Positions 44,573 through 56,675 are shown, counted from the first letter of the stretch. The stretch is DNA of 64,000 bases from Arthonia radiata (GCA_002989075.1 PSQN01000011.1:711131-775130); one strand, 5' to 3'. A program made the numbers and translations. Notes: generated from the sequence alone by a model not told the origin.

Positions 44573-47500
44573 TCACTTCCCCGAGGCCTTCCGACAACCC
44601 CGCTCACGCTTTTCACGCTCGACTAAGGAAACGATCAACATGAGATGATTTTCCACGTATGGCTTTTCGAAGTCTTCCAAGTCATTGTTTTCTATCCAAG
44701 CCCAGTCACTGCAATCCCTGCCGGATTCGTCTTCCGCTAAAAGGTCAACGCTTGGGTGGGCGCGAATGCGGTCGAAAAGATCCTCGTTCCACCGTGATGC
44801 TGCGAACATCAAAGGCGTACGACCTGAATAATCTCGGACGTCCCAGTTGTCGTTACCGTTAGGTAACAATCCAACAACATCGAATGAGTCTTCGGCGAGC
44901 GCGTGGAACAATGGAGTACGTCCTTTCGCATCCCGTGACTGCACATCAACATCTTTGCGATCGAGCAGTAATCTCACAACATTGACTGCTCCTCGAGCCG
45001 CCAAGTATAATGGAGTCTCACCATTGTTGTTCTTGATATCTGCTTGAATGTTTTCGTGGCTTAGCAAGGACCTTGCGACTTCTGAGTTGTTAGTACGAGC
45101 AGCGAGGTGTAAAGGTGTATTCCCTGACTTGTCTTGAGCATTGATATCGACAGAGGGCATATTCAGGAGGATTTTCCCCACCTCAGTGGCATGGTTTTGA
45201 AGCGCGTGCATCAGCGGCGTCATCGCACTCTCATCTCTAACATCCAACTCAACTCCTCGTTCCTGGATGAGCCGCTCAACGATGCGTTTGAACTTTCTCA
45301 GCGCTTCTTCGTAGTTCCTACTACCAGACCGAGAGCCAAGAACGTATTCAATGGATACGGAAGTGGCGTACGAAAGTGCCGTTAACCCCTTTCCGTCTCT
45401 GTGGTTGATGTCGAAGCACCCAGAGCGCAAAAACATGTCAACAGTCTCAAAGCACCCGCTTGCAGCCGCAGCACTCAGCACACCTTCTGCTTCTAGTCCG
45501 CTTTGTTGCTCTTCTGACCTTTTCAGGTGAACATTTTGCCACAACAGTTCAGATTCTGGAAACCTCCCAAAATGTGCCGCGCACCATAGGGGTGTGCTTC
45601 CAAAGATGTCTTCACGATTGATTTCTGACGGTTCTGCTCTTTCCAAAGAATATCGAAAAGCTGCATCCCCTGAGATTAGTACACCAAAACATCTCATGTG
45701 GATAGCAGGAAGTCAGATAATAGTTCACTCACCCGAAGTCAGACCAAGTGAAGCTGCGAAATACAAGAAGGAGCATTGACCGTACTTCCATATCTTCGAG
45801 CTGTGGTAAGATTCAGATTCAACACCATGGTCCGTCCAGGCGCGAATCCAGCAATCGAAGAGATATGTGTCTGGCACGCGCAGAAGTCGCGGAACGCTCT
45901 CAGTCGAGAGCTCTGGCACGTTGAGTGCTTCCAGCTTTTGTGCATGGTATGGCCAGAAATTGACCGCATAACGAAACAGTGCTGGCAGTTGCAATGTAAG
46001 CAAGTTTTTGACAAGTTTGATTAAGCTAAGGGGTCAGGTCGCCAGCGTCATCTTTTCAAAATTCCACAGAACGTTATTTCGCATGTTGCGTGGAGATAAA
46101 GTGCGAACTTACCCATCTCAAAATTTTGTCGATCCCTCGCGTCCTCCGCCGTAGGCGACGATGTCGTACTCACAGATTGACGTCTTTCGGCTTCAATATG
46201 CATAGTGAAGAATCTCAAACAAGTTTCCAAGACATCAAAATGGGATTGCGCTTCGATGAGCGCTTGCGAGTTCAGACTTTCTTGAAGCACATCGAGTCCG
46301 TGAGACTCAAAAAGATAATCTGGCACAGACTGATGAACAAATTCAACAAGCTTGTATCTTCGCCGGTCTGGCTGTCTGAGCTGAAGCAGACCACACGACA
46401 GGGCGATAATACGCGTTTCGAACGAATCAGCATCATCGAAGGTGTCCGACGATTCTAGATACTGTTCCATGGAAGCGAAAGAACTACCCACTTCAATAGA
46501 AAGGGCCTTGATCGTCTCGTAAACAGTCAACGGACGCTTGGCGACACCGATCCACTGAAAAAGCCGCAACGATTGTAGCTTGTCTTCTTCATCCTGACAG
46601 TCCAAGAGATTCCGATACATTTGTTGCAGGTCACTCGGGACATTGTTCAGTCGCTCGAGCGTCTGCTTATTTGATTTTCCGCGTCGCCTCTTCAACTGCA
46701 CGACTTGGTCTATGACAAGTTTGGCCCACATAAAGTTGCCAGCAGCTTTATCATAAACAGTCAGCATTACCTGCGATTCTCGCAACCCCATCGATGCGAA
46801 TCGATCCGTCACATATCTTCGCACATCTTCGCTATTCACTTCTTCCATGCAAATGCTAGAGCCGGTCGGGTTGCTTATGATAGGATAGTAACGGGATGAG
46901 AAACAGATGCTGAGTCGACCTGATGGATTCGTTGCGGTGAACATTCGTTCAATGTCGTCGACAGCCTGGGCTCCTTCGGCTTCTCCGCACTCATCCAATG
47001 CATCAATGAAGATCTGGACACTACGAGTAGTTAGCGCGGCGGTCAAAGCATTCGCAAGGGCAATGCGCAGCTCTGCGAGCTCCCAGGTGACGTCCTGCTG
47101 GTGTTGCATTCCAAGCTCAGCTTTGCGCTGATACAGCTCGAGCAAGGCCGTTGTTGTGGTTGAAGTTTTGTCTGTGCTCTTTATATTAGCAGAAATTTTT
47201 CGCTAAGACTGAGGCTTCTATGAAGCGGTTCGTCTTGAAACAAAGCTCGCTTACCTAAGAGCTGATGCAAAAGTGCTCGAAAAAGTCCCATTCTGTTTTT
47301 TTGAAGCTCTTGTCCTGTTCCGTGAAAGAAGTATGAGAGCGTGCAAGCTTGGTGGAGATTGCCAGAGGTGGAGTTGCGAGTCCGCGCTAGAATACTCTTC
47401 ATTAATGTGGACTTCCCCGTACCTGGACCACCCTTGATCCAAAGAAGATGACGGCCAGGCTCCCGCCATTGCAGATACCCTGGGTGACTCGTGATCCATG

Positions 47501-48940
47501 CACAAGTCTGCGCTACAGCGTCTTCAATATTGCTTTCGCGACTGTGCATAGCTTGAAAGCCGAGAGAGGTCAAGCAGCCCGCGATACATTAGTCATTGAT
47601 CGTTTAGCCATTGCCAAGAAGCATACCACGTCTCAGCCGTTCGGCGTGCGGGAGTAGGTTGACTTCTTCCCTAGACTGCCTGCTCCAACGCTGTAACTCG
47701 CCCAGCACAGCATCATACGCGGGCTCATCGGGATGGCTATACTTCGTCATGTCCTAGACATCTTAAGTGGTTCGCTCTGCAACTGCCATTGGAACTCACT
47801 CACCATATGATTCGCATGCACCGTGTAGCAGGGATATCCTCTTAGCTCTGCCGACTCTCTTGGCACGATCTTGACACGTTAGTGTGATATGTCTTTTTGG
47901 CCGGACCAATTCAATGGAGCGCGTACCAAACCAACACCGATCACTGCTAGCTCTTCCGAAAAACAGGTAATTGCCAGTCCGCGCTGCTCATCCGTCCTCA
48001 GCCGGAGAAGTCGATGGAAGTTTTGCTGGACCCGCGCAAGCACCTCTGAATGGGGTCTTAAGACGGAAACTATGTGGGAGTTCGTTCGTCGAATGCTGTT
48101 GGCAAGCTTTGCTGCGAGACTTCCCCACATCGCCAGGTCAGATCCATAGTGAGGCGTGCCCATGAAGACTAGATACTTGTCAGCATGTGGCTATTTTCTT
48201 TGTTGCGAGGTTCCAAGAGGCTGCACGGATTTAATCAGTTTTCTAAGAAGAGACTGCCGGCGGACCCACCGATACCACGCGTGTACTTTTCAATCTGTTG
48301 TAGATGTTTCTCAACAAAACGCTGCGAGTGGTCTAGTGCGTTTTGTACGACCAGCCCGCCGAGGCTATGCGCTACAAATAGGATGGGTCTTGTCTCAGTG
48401 TCGCTTCGCTCCCTCAATCGAGTCAATGAGCCGACCAGATTCTCGGCATGGTGACTGAGACGGTTGGAAGACGGCGGACTCCATAGAGCAGCAACATCGG
48501 CATCGTAGCCAAAGGTGATAATTCGCGAGAGTTTCAGGTCGTTCTAGGCGAGTGTCAATGATTTTCTGAGGGAAGTCTTGAAGGGTGATGATTTCAGGGC
48601 TGGGAGTAGAAGGACCTACGTTTAACAATTGACTAGGCCAATGAATCCCGCTTGCTTGATGATGCCATGTATTGAATGCATTACCCGTAAGCCCGTGGAC
48701 GAATACAACATCAACGTCAGCATCTTCAATGTCATGCAGTACCTTCACACCCAGGTTCTGCTGGCCCCCGAGCACGCCGTCTCGAGCCGGGGTTATTCGA
48801 GTTTCCGGTCCGGAAGCAGGACCAGGCTGTTCTTGCGAGGTGTTGATCGCGGAGGTGGTGGTTCCGCTGTCTTCCGCTAGGAGTGTTGAATCCGTTGACC
48901 CTATTCGCTCGGTGCGGTCAAAGAGTTTGCGAAACGGCAT
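44573..48940 (-). CDS. NOD-like receptor: SesB-like hydrolase, NACHT, ankyrin repeats, 1,241 aa
   Basis: Nine exons, all frame-consistent: 48940-48620, 48543-48276, 48168-47927, 47869-47804, 47753-47627, 47551-47255, 47171-46113, 45981-45733, 45669-44573. The N-terminal alpha/beta-hydrolase domain (about 60-300) has DVVFVHGLTGNAFNTW, the nucleophile elbow AHSLGG (Ser167) and MGTPHYGSD. This is the SesB-like lipase domain known as an effector domain of fungal NLRs. The NACHT NTPase has its P-loop at 382-390 (GGPGTGKST) and Walker B at 494-501 (IFIDALDE), then a winged-helix-like part (RYKLVEFVHQSVPDYL). C-terminal ankyrin repeats (about 890-1,200) include SGNTPLHLAAR and NGETPLYLAARG. Likely a cytosolic receptor for non-self or damage with the hydrolase as output, as in heterokaryon incompatibility. 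All key residues are present, so it looks functional. Confidence 0.9.
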
Positions 48941-49505
48941 GATTCATGCGCACGACAAAGAGCTTCCGGATACATACGCCTGCCTGGACAAGTAAGAAAT
49001 ACAAAAGGAAACCCGGGAAAGCAGCATTGTGAAGATAGCCAGTCCGCAAGGCTAGATACCTAGATGCCTACGTACGAGGTACGAAGGTACATGTTTAGCG
49101 AGAAACCGTCGTTAGCTCTACCAACTTAGCTCACGTTAGACCTCTCTCAGAATCATTGTGCACATGTTAAGTCGCATGTGGTAGTAGCTTCATTCTCGCG
49201 TCGACATTATGAAGTATCAATGTCTTTGTTGATGAAGCAGTTGAAGAAAGAAAATGGGTCAGGGGCCCCACTGCATTCTCCGCTACATTCTGCTGTTCTT
49301 GGCGGGGAGATCTCCGCCAACCCCGTTCTTTCGCGCACTCATCCACAGAGCGTGCATGCGTGACTTGGAGGAAGTTCATGGTATAGCCTGGCAGAATCTG
49401 CACAAGCCCAGGATCACCAGAAGGCACTGATCCAATTCGTACACACTACGAGGTAGCACAATCATACAGGGGTATCATAGCGTTCGTGTACTCATCACCA
49501 TAGCT
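48941..49505. other. Upstream region of the NLR gene
   Basis: No gene seen. Around 49,050-49,095 short words such as CCTAGATGCCTACGTACGAGG form imperfect repeats of TACCTA/TAGGTA type, of the sort often seen in fungal intergenic DNA. Confidence 0.4.
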
Positions 49506-51578
49506 CTATGCCCTCTCAGCGTCGGCTCGACGCTCCCGAACCTCGCCTCCTGGCTGTGTATCGACGCCCGAGCTTGCAGCCTCGCCTTGCCCTTCAATGC
49601 GCGCCACCGTATCCTCCGCTGCTGGCGGCACTTGAGCACGCGCGTCTTCTTCTTGCCTTCGCCTCTCCTCGGCCTCCCTTGCCTCCCTCTCAATGCGTGC
49701 ACGAGCGGCGACTTGCTGCTCCCCAACGCCCGGGTACAGACTCGCCAAAAAGAGCGTCACAGCCCTTTCCCAACCACCGACTCTTTCCCACAGCCACCCT
49801 CGTTCAGCCTCTGGTCGCCGGGGTCGAGGAGAGCCGTCTTCTCTGCGTTGTACGGCAGCGCCCTCGCCGCCTCTTTCGACATTTTGAGCTCCTGCGTCTT
49901 GATCTCTCTGCCCCTGTGCCTGTTCGCCGCCACGCGCCGCCCTGTCAAAGCGCGCACGCAACCGCTCAAATGGTCGCTCACCGAAGACGCCAGCTTGAGC
50001 GAGTAGATAGATGCCCGTGCACAACAGAATGAGAAACGTGCGACGGTTGCTCGCGCCACGTGTGAGCAGCCAGATTAGCCCGAAGATTCGAACAAGTAGC
50101 CAGACGTGTCGTGCTATCACGCCGATGAGGGCGACGATATCGGCCTCGTGGGGAGCGGGTGCGGCTGGGTCGTGTTGTTGGTCTGGGGCCTGTTGCTGTT
50201 GAGTAGCTTGATCGGATGCGGCCGCGGCGGCAGCGGAGTTAGAGGTACGAATGCCAACTTGTTGCGAGCTGGTGGTTGGGTGAGGCGGATTCCTACGGTT
50301 AGATGTTTGGCTGCTGAACACTCCATCGTGGCTATATACCACTGCGTGCGGTCCAGTGGGCGAGTTCAGAAGGTAGGCAACTGTTGATTGCGGTGATGGT
50401 TGTACCTCATCTGGCCGCGTGGAGGACGACTGAGGTTGAGTTTGGAAGTTAGTATTGGTTGGTGGGAGACCAAAAGGCGGCATATGCATTGGAGGCATCA
50501 TCATGTTCGAGGGCCAAAAGCCAGTGGCGAAGGGCAGTTGTGCCATGTTTTGGAAGTGTATTTGTTGGTTAGGCGGATCTTGAGCTGTTGCGGGTGCTGT
50601 ACTTGGAGCGTCTTCGCCATTGAACTGCTGGCCAGTCTGCGAAGTCCCTTGAGATGTCGCTGCCTGACTGCCTTCTCCAGATACATGAGTGGGGCTCTGT
50701 TCATTTCCAGGATTGACTTGACTTTGTGTAGGTTGATCTTGTTGAGCGTTGTTGTTCTGCAAGCGATTCTGCTGAAGCCACATCTGATTCTGTCGCTGCA
50801 GATGCCACTGCTGCATGGCCCTGAACCGAGTCTGTTGCAACTGGTGGGCGGCAGCAGCACTGAGCTGTGGCACAGGCGCCGTGTTATGGGTCGGCTGTGG
50901 CGCTTGAGACTCTGTTGAGGCCGCCGGGGCTTGTGGCTGCTGTCCTGCTCCATTCGCGCCTACTGGGGGCATCACGCCTGGCTGAAAGTGGGCCATTGGA
51001 TTGAAGCCATTGCTGAATGGCATCTGCATAGGCTGGCCAGGAACAAATTGCTGTTGCATGATACCGTGCACCTGGAACGGCTGCAAATTCTGCATCATTG
51101 CTGGCATATTAGGCGCAGGCACATTATTGAAGGTCATGAAAGGCCCTGGGGGCAGTCCCGCGCCAACAGGTGGCTGCACGGCGACTCCTTGCCCCGGCGC
51201 AGCACCCGGTACAGGTTGTCCATTAAGGGAAACATTTGTGGGCATGGGGCCTCCTGCTCTTAGCTGTGGTGTTTGCGAACCTTGCGCATCTCGCACAATC
51301 ATATGTATGGTAGTTGTTCCGCGCTGTCGAAAAGCGTCTTGCCCCAGAATCTGTTGAAGCGTTGCAGAGTCATTGGGTAACGCATGGCCAGCATGTATGA
51401 GACGAATATGATCAGGCTGCGGCTTTGATGAGAGCTCTTGAGACAAGTTCCTCTTGAGGTCTTTGACCGTCATGTCGGGTCCCAGGCCATCGTATCGGCG
51501 TACATTGTCTGGTTCAGGGAGCTGCGAGAGTATCCTCAGAGTGACGGTGTTCGCTGTTGATGTGTCTTCGGAAGCCAT
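49506..51578 (-). CDS. Herp/Usa1-like ubiquitin-domain membrane protein, 690 aa
   Basis: Starts at ATG 51578 (the frame is open seven codons further but without ATG). The N-terminal ubiquitin-like domain (about 10-95) contains VTLRILSQLPEPDNV, MTVKDLKRNLSQEL and HIRLIHAGHALPNDSATLQQ. A long Gln/Pro/Met-rich disordered region follows (about 100-460). Two hydrophobic segments then occur (IVALIGVIARHVWLLVRIFG and TFLILLCTGIYLLAQAG), then a charged Arg/Glu-rich tail. A ubiquitin-like head plus C-terminal membrane hairpin is the layout of Herp and of fungal Usa1-type scaffolds of the Hrd1 ER-associated degradation complex, so an ER membrane role is the best guess. DSC-complex subunit 3 has a similar plan and is the main alternative. 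Intronless. Confidence 0.65.
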   Translation of the reverse strand: MASEDTSTANTVTLRILSQLPEPDNVRRYDGLGPDMTVKDLKRNLSQELSSKPQPDHIRLIHAGHALPNDSATLQQILGQDAFRQRGTTTIHMIVRDAQGSQTPQLRAGGPMPTNVSLNGQPVPGAAPGQGVAVQPPVGAGLPPGPFMTFNNVPAPNMPAMMQNLQPFQVHGIMQQQFVPGQPMQMPFSNGFNPMAHFQPGVMPPVGANGAGQQPQAPAASTESQAPQPTHNTAPVPQLSAAAAHQLQQTRFRAMQQWHLQRQNQMWLQQNRLQNNNAQQDQPTQSQVNPGNEQSPTHVSGEGSQAATSQGTSQTGQQFNGEDAPSTAPATAQDPPNQQIHFQNMAQLPFATGFWPSNMMMPPMHMPPFGLPPTNTNFQTQPQSSSTRPDEVQPSPQSTVAYLLNSPTGPHAVVYSHDGVFSSQTSNRRNPPHPTTSSQQVGIRTSNSAAAAAASDQATQQQQAPDQQHDPAAPAPHEADIVALIGVIARHVWLLVRIFGLIWLLTRGASNRRTFLILLCTGIYLLAQAGVFGERPFERLRARFDRAARGGEQAQGQRDQDAGAQNVERGGEGAAVQRREDGSPRPRRPEAERGWLWERVGGWERAVTLFLASLYPGVGEQQVAARARIEREAREAEERRRQEEDARAQVPPAAEDTVARIEGQGEAASSGVDTQPGGEVRERRADAERA

Positions 51579-52016
51579 TAGGCCAACGGTAGTGCTCAAA
51601 TCGATCCTTGGGACGCGGTTGGTATCAATTTGTACACATTGATTCTATCGAAAAGTCGTCATTGTCGTCAATAGGGTGAGGACCTCCTCTTGTAAACGCT
51701 TGACGGCACTCAGGGACGTAATGATGGGTTCTGCAGTGAAGCCATGTCGGGTGAAAGTAGCTAAGTCAGGGTTGTCAACCCTCTGTATCAAATCTTGGCA
51801 CGTGCTTGGCAAATTCTTTTGATATTTAACAGCTTAAGCGCTCCATATTAAGGTCCATCGCCCGCATCCGTTAAAGCTGTCCAAGTTCCCACTGTCAAGC
51901 CTTATCGCAGACACAAAATATACGTTCCTCGGCCTCCATAGAGTGCTATGGCTATAGAAAAGTGTTTATTCGTACGCATCGTTCCAGGTCATCTCATAAA
52001 CGGATCATATAACATC
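51579..52016. other. Intergenic region
   Basis: Upstream of the ubiquitin-domain gene and downstream of ALO1; both run on the minus strand. Nothing else seen. Confidence 0.45.
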
Positions 52017-53684
52017 TCAGCCGTCCATAGAGATGACGCCTTCGCTTCCGCTCGTGCTGACGCCAGCTGAGTCGAAACTCTCCTCACTCCTGTTTGTCTT
52101 GAAGCTTGCATCTGCATGCAAATCTCTCTCCTTGCTGTGTGGGGATGCCTGCTTGCTCTGCACAAAGAAGCCACCACCCCGTTCAGGCCATCTCGAGACC
52201 TCTGTCTCCTCCATAGGTAAGACCGGCGACTTGGCGTCCATAACCGTCCGCCTATGCCACTGTCCCAGGAACATGCCCTGTGGATCCACACGTTGCCGCA
52301 CCTCACGCCAGCTCTGTAAGTTTTCCTTATACATCCCTTCAAAGTCTTCATTAGAGAGCGTCTGAAAGTTCTTCGCCCAATGCGGCCGGCCACCCAGATC
52401 CTTCATTAGCCACTCAAAGGCCTCGTAGTATCTATGAGCACAAGGTGGGTCCTGGCCGAATGGCCGATACAGCGTGGCGTTCAAATACAGCGTCGGTCCG
52501 TCCTCCATCGTTGGGTCCAAATATCCCCTGACAGATGTCTTCGATGAGTTGTTATCAGTAACACGTACTTCAATGGGAAAGTGCACAAAAACCCGGTGAG
52601 GATCCAGGGGTATTCCCGAGCGCTCCCTATCCGCCTGCAGCCAAGCCTCAAGGCGATCGATCGCCTCAGGCCCTTTACTCAGTGATATCGCCCACTCGTT
52701 GACAAGCTGGGAGAAGCCGCAGTCCATCAGCAGAGCGGACCGCTGCTCATCGACGCCAGACGAAATGTGTCCTGGTGTCACTCCACCATTGTTGATTCCA
52801 AACATCCATCGCTCGACGCCTGGCAAGATCCGCGGGAAGTAGTGCGCCACGTACAAAAGACACTCATAGAACTTCTGCCCAATCACACCAGCTGAGAACC
52901 AACTTTGCGGTATGCGCTTTGGCTTCGAGGTCTTGTCGCCCTTCCAAACGACCATATTCTGCTGGTACGGCAGCCACCAGCAGCGCACGAACTCAGCTTG
53001 AGTCCAGTGGCCCTTGTCCCAATTTTGTACGACTTCGCGGACGGGTACGAGATCCTGCGTCCACTCAACGTTGCATGTAGGCACCATGCGGATCTCTACT
53101 TCAACGACGATGCCGATAGCGCCCAGTGACACGAGCGCTGCCCGGAAGAGGTCTGATCGCTCGGTAGGCGAGCATGTCACGAGCGAGCCATCAGCCAGGA
53201 CCAGCTTCAAGGAATAGATGTTCTGCGCGAGGATACCATGGTACAGGGAAGAGCCATGCGTGGCGGTGGCGATTGCGCCCGCGATGGACTGCACGTCGAT
53301 GCTGCCAAGATTGGGGATGATGAGGCCATGAGACTTGATGAGGCGGTCGGAGAGGTCGTGCAGAGACAGGCCAGCCTGCGCTGTTACGCGCGCCTCGCCT
53401 GTCTTCTCATCCTGCTTCACATCCAAGATATTGGACAGCTTGTTCAGCGAGACGAGCCATGACGAGGTGCAAGTCAAGTCAGACGGCGAGTGTGAGGCGC
53501 CTGTGACCACCACACGGCGTCGTTGCCGCTGTGCTAGGAGCACGAGCTTCTGTACTTCCTCGACGGACTCAGGTTGTATGTAGAGGCTTGGACGCGAGTG
53601 GAATGTGCGCGCCCAGGTCGCGTGCTTGTGATTTGATGTAGCACGGAATGGAATGCTTGGGTCGTCTGCGATTGACTTCGACAT
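52017..53684 (-). CDS. ALO1: D-arabinono-1,4-lactone oxidase, 555 aa
   Basis: Mitochondrial outer-membrane flavoenzyme that makes D-erythroascorbate from D-arabinono-1,4-lactone, the last step of the fungal ascorbate-like antioxidant pathway. Intronless, ATG at 53684, length as in other fungal ALO1 proteins. Seen: the FAD-binding PCMH domain (about 25-205) with VVVTGASHSPSDL, where His65 is the expected covalent flavin attachment site; GLIIPNLGSIDVQSIAGA; ATATHGSSLYHG; and LVSLGAIGIVVEVE. In the C-terminal ALO domain CAHRYYEAFEWLMKDLGGRPHWAKNF ends with the conserved HWAK. A ~60-residue Ser-rich C-terminal extension (KERDLHADASFKTNRSEESF) goes beyond the catalytic core. Expression and targeting cannot be judged from the sequence. 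Confidence 0.93.
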   Translation of the reverse strand: MSKSIADDPSIPFRATSNHKHATWARTFHSRPSLYIQPESVEEVQKLVLLAQRQRRRVVVTGASHSPSDLTCTSSWLVSLNKLSNILDVKQDEKTGEARVTAQAGLSLHDLSDRLIKSHGLIIPNLGSIDVQSIAGAIATATHGSSLYHGILAQNIYSLKLVLADGSLVTCSPTERSDLFRAALVSLGAIGIVVEVEIRMVPTCNVEWTQDLVPVREVVQNWDKGHWTQAEFVRCWWLPYQQNMVVWKGDKTSKPKRIPQSWFSAGVIGQKFYECLLYVAHYFPRILPGVERWMFGINNGGVTPGHISSGVDEQRSALLMDCGFSQLVNEWAISLSKGPEAIDRLEAWLQADRERSGIPLDPHRVFVHFPIEVRVTDNNSSKTSVRGYLDPTMEDGPTLYLNATLYRPFGQDPPCAHRYYEAFEWLMKDLGGRPHWAKNFQTLSNEDFEGMYKENLQSWREVRQRVDPQGMFLGQWHRRTVMDAKSPVLPMEETEVSRWPERGGGFFVQSKQASPHSKERDLHADASFKTNRSEESFDSAGVSTSGSEGVISMDG

Positions 53685-54267
53685 CTGAGCGTTGGTAATG
53701 CGCGGGTGTGTAACGATGATGTGTTCGTGACGTTGAAATAGAACGGGCGGCAGCTTTAGCTTTGTCGATTATTTCGTAAACCGCGCGGCGTTGTAGATCG
53801 ATCTCACCGGAGCCGCAGTGTGAGGTCATAGATCTGGCAAGGAACACCAGGGCACGTGACATTCTTCCACATGTATCATCTTTGTTTCGACTCTCGGATC
53901 AACACTGCACTTCTCTATTTCAAGATACAAATGTTTATATGCACATACAGATAAGTTATAGCTGCCTAGTGACATGTAGTCGTGGAACGCGTTTGAGGTC
54001 GGGTAGAAACGATCGCTCGTGTATTCCCAGGTGGCCGAGACGGCGTGACTTTTTCCGAGGGCTTTGATGACAGACAATGTGCACAACACGATAAGTTGTT
54101 GAGGTGACGAATCAATACGTGGAATACTCCCGGCTAGGATGTTGCATTACTCCCTGCACATAACTACCATTTGGCCGCTTCGCGCATTTCCAGTGTAATG
54201 AGCTATTGCATGTCTGCTATTTGTACCCACTACTCGCGAAACACATCGGGACTGACCAAGCTTCAGT
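53685..54267. other. Intergenic region
   Basis: Promoter side of ALO1 and 3' side of the small membrane-protein gene. No supported gene. Confidence 0.45.
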
Positions 54268-55031
54268 CTAGGTGTGTTTTGCCTTCGCTTGAGTGATGGC
54301 GTCGTGAGTGTCTGCGAGCCCCGGCTCGTCCTTGGCCATCTTCTTTGTCACAATATCCGTACCTGCCATCAGGAGTCTGTCTTCAGGATGCTCTTCCGTC
54401 TCCTTGATCACTTTCTTAGCTGCATCGGCGAACTCGTCTGACGCCTTCTTCTCGTCCTGTACTGCCTCCTTGACCTGAGCCTCAGTGGCCTTGCCCTTGC
54501 CCTTGGCCTCCTTCACCTCCTTCGTCTTCTCCTTCTTCTCCTTCCTGTTGCGATATTTCTTCCAAAGTTCTTGCATCTTCGTAATGAAGCCCGTCTTCTG
54601 GTCGGCGAGGTAACCGAGAGTACACAGGAATATGACAAAAGTTATGATGGCGGCGGCGAAACCGGAGTTGCTCTTCAAGATCGTGAAAGGAGCTTTCATC
54701 TCAGCGCTCATCGCAGTGATGGTCTCGTTCATTGATTTGATGATCTTGTCTTGATCCATGGCCTTCGTTTCGAGCCCTAGCGCGATAGCGTTAGCTATGA
54801 CTCATGCGCGACGTCCTATAAGCTTTGGCAATAGAACATACTATCAGCAACCTCCGCAACGTGCGCGAGCACCTTCTGTATCGTTTCTAGGCTGGGACAG
54901 TCGGTCGCAACAGCCTTTGCCGCCTTTGACGCAGTCTCATAGGCCTCGTGCACATCCTTGGACAACGCTTGAAATTCAGCGTTTGTCAAGAATGAGGTAC
55001 TGAACGAGCTCAGTGGATTGTGAGGGGGCAT
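54268..55031 (-). CDS. Small single-pass membrane protein with Lys-rich tail, 232 aa
   Basis: Two exons: 55031-54842 and 54776-54268; the intron (54777-54841) has donor GTATGT, branch TAGCTAAC and acceptor GCGCTAG and joins the frames exactly. The N-terminal third is amphipathic helix (LSKDVHEAYETASKAAKAVA, KIIKSMNETITAMSAEM). One membrane helix lies at about 103-120 (FAAAIITFVIFLCTLGYL). The rest is a highly charged Lys/Glu helix (NRKEKKEKTKEVKEAKGKGK) that could form a coiled coil. No signal peptide. I do not recognise the family. The layout (amphipathic helix, single helix, charged tail) might suit an organelle membrane anchor. Confidence 0.68.
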
Positions 55032-56675
55032 ATTCGTTACGTAATGAGGTGTTTCTTATTCAAGGTAGACGTCTCTAACGGGGCAATTGATCGAACTGGA
55101 TCTGTGTGTGAACGCCGAGATGGAAAGCGCAGGGCCAGCGCCTAGTTGTTCGGCTGCCGGTATGGGAAGATACTCTTTGATGAATTGAAAGAGAAAAAGG
55201 GATAGGTGGAAGCCCTTGCTTGTGCATCTTCTTAAGTCACAAGCCGGAGAACAATCTGTTCGCAACGCTGAAGGTTCTGCTGACGGACACGTCTTTGCAA
55301 AGACATTGTAAAATCCTAAGACACAAGTCCTGACACAGCGGAGGCCGCTGTCAGGCGGCCTCGTCGAGGATCCGGGTGCGGCGAGCAGACATCGGCAGGG
55401 ACATGTTATGCGAAGGGAGTAGGCATACTGTAGCACTGGATCATCTGCATTCAGATCATGAAACACAGAGAGACCAGACCTACCTGTTCATTTCATGCTT
55501 CGTCATAAGGTTTGCACGCAATGATGGAGCCGAACGTAACGTAGGATGCGTCAACAAGCAACAACTCGCGTTCGCCAGTTCCAGGATTCCGTGAGATACC
55601 TGATTCGGACATCAACAAGAACACGTCTTTCGCCTTGTCCCACGGTGCGGGACTGTGAGAGAACAGAGACGCAACTATCGCCAAAAACAAGGCTGCAAGA
55701 GGCAATCAAGGCTGACTTCTCCGCCTGTAGATGTCCGCGAATACAAGTACACGCTGTCAAGTCTTTGAACGTTAGCTAGCTGGCATACCACGCGACTGTT
55801 CTTACTGAGGCTGACTCTACCGAAAACTCTATGAACCTGATGGTGGTGACGAGACTGGGTCAGCTTATGTCAATGTTTCAAACCTACCAAAGAGGACGTC
55901 GCCTGAAAGATATGGGGCCGTGGACGGGGTTGAACGGCCAAGGTTGTCGCATCACCGCACTGTGAAAAGGGTGACGCAAGAAACCGTGCGGAACAGTGTG
56001 TTGTAATAATACTGGGCGTGTAACACCTAAACAAGTTTGGGGTCAGCACATGGGCGTTGCGTGACGTGGCGCTAAGCCGAGCGGGTCATGGGCGTCTTGG
56101 GCGCCTGAAACATGGGAAACCAGCCCGTGCCGCAATGTGCCTGGTATCAATGCGCGTGGTTTCTGCCTGTGGTCAGCAGTGTGCGCGAGCTGGCTGGCGG
56201 ATGAAGATTACTGAGAGTGCGAGACAGCCGTTCACGCAGTCGTATGTGTGGCCAAGCTGTCACATGACTCGCAAGATCACTACAGCAAGACGCGTGTCCA
56301 TAGCAACGCACACACAAGGACCGTGCAGATGCAACAACTGCGACGTAAACCATGGTCGCAGCACAATCACAATAGAGCATATCCACACCCACTACAGGGT
56401 GTGCTAGTCTGTATGAAGGCTCTTTCAAATGGGCAGAGCGCTCCTGCGAAATAAACTTCGTATGGGAGCAGCACCGGCGAAATCCTTCACGAGCAATGTA
56501 GGGAGTAAGACACAAGTTGGCAAAATACGAGAGTAGCCTGAGCGAGAGACTTTGCCACTGATCATGGTTGATCTACGCGCGTGGGGCAGCTATTTGATAA
56601 AGCCATAACTTCTCAGGACGCTGAGTTGCAACCTTCGCAGTCGTGCTCACGTCTGTCAGTGAGACCATCACTCCC
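55032..56675. other. Stretch without a supported gene
   Basis: Several short unrecognised open frames on both strands, none with an ATG plus coherent content. A minus-strand frame at 55493-55705 looks signal-peptide-like but lacks an ATG start. Confidence 0.4.

Noticed and set aside
55493-55705. Minus-strand frame with a signal-peptide-like start
   Set aside because: It opens with TTG, has no ATG, and the rest is not recognisable.
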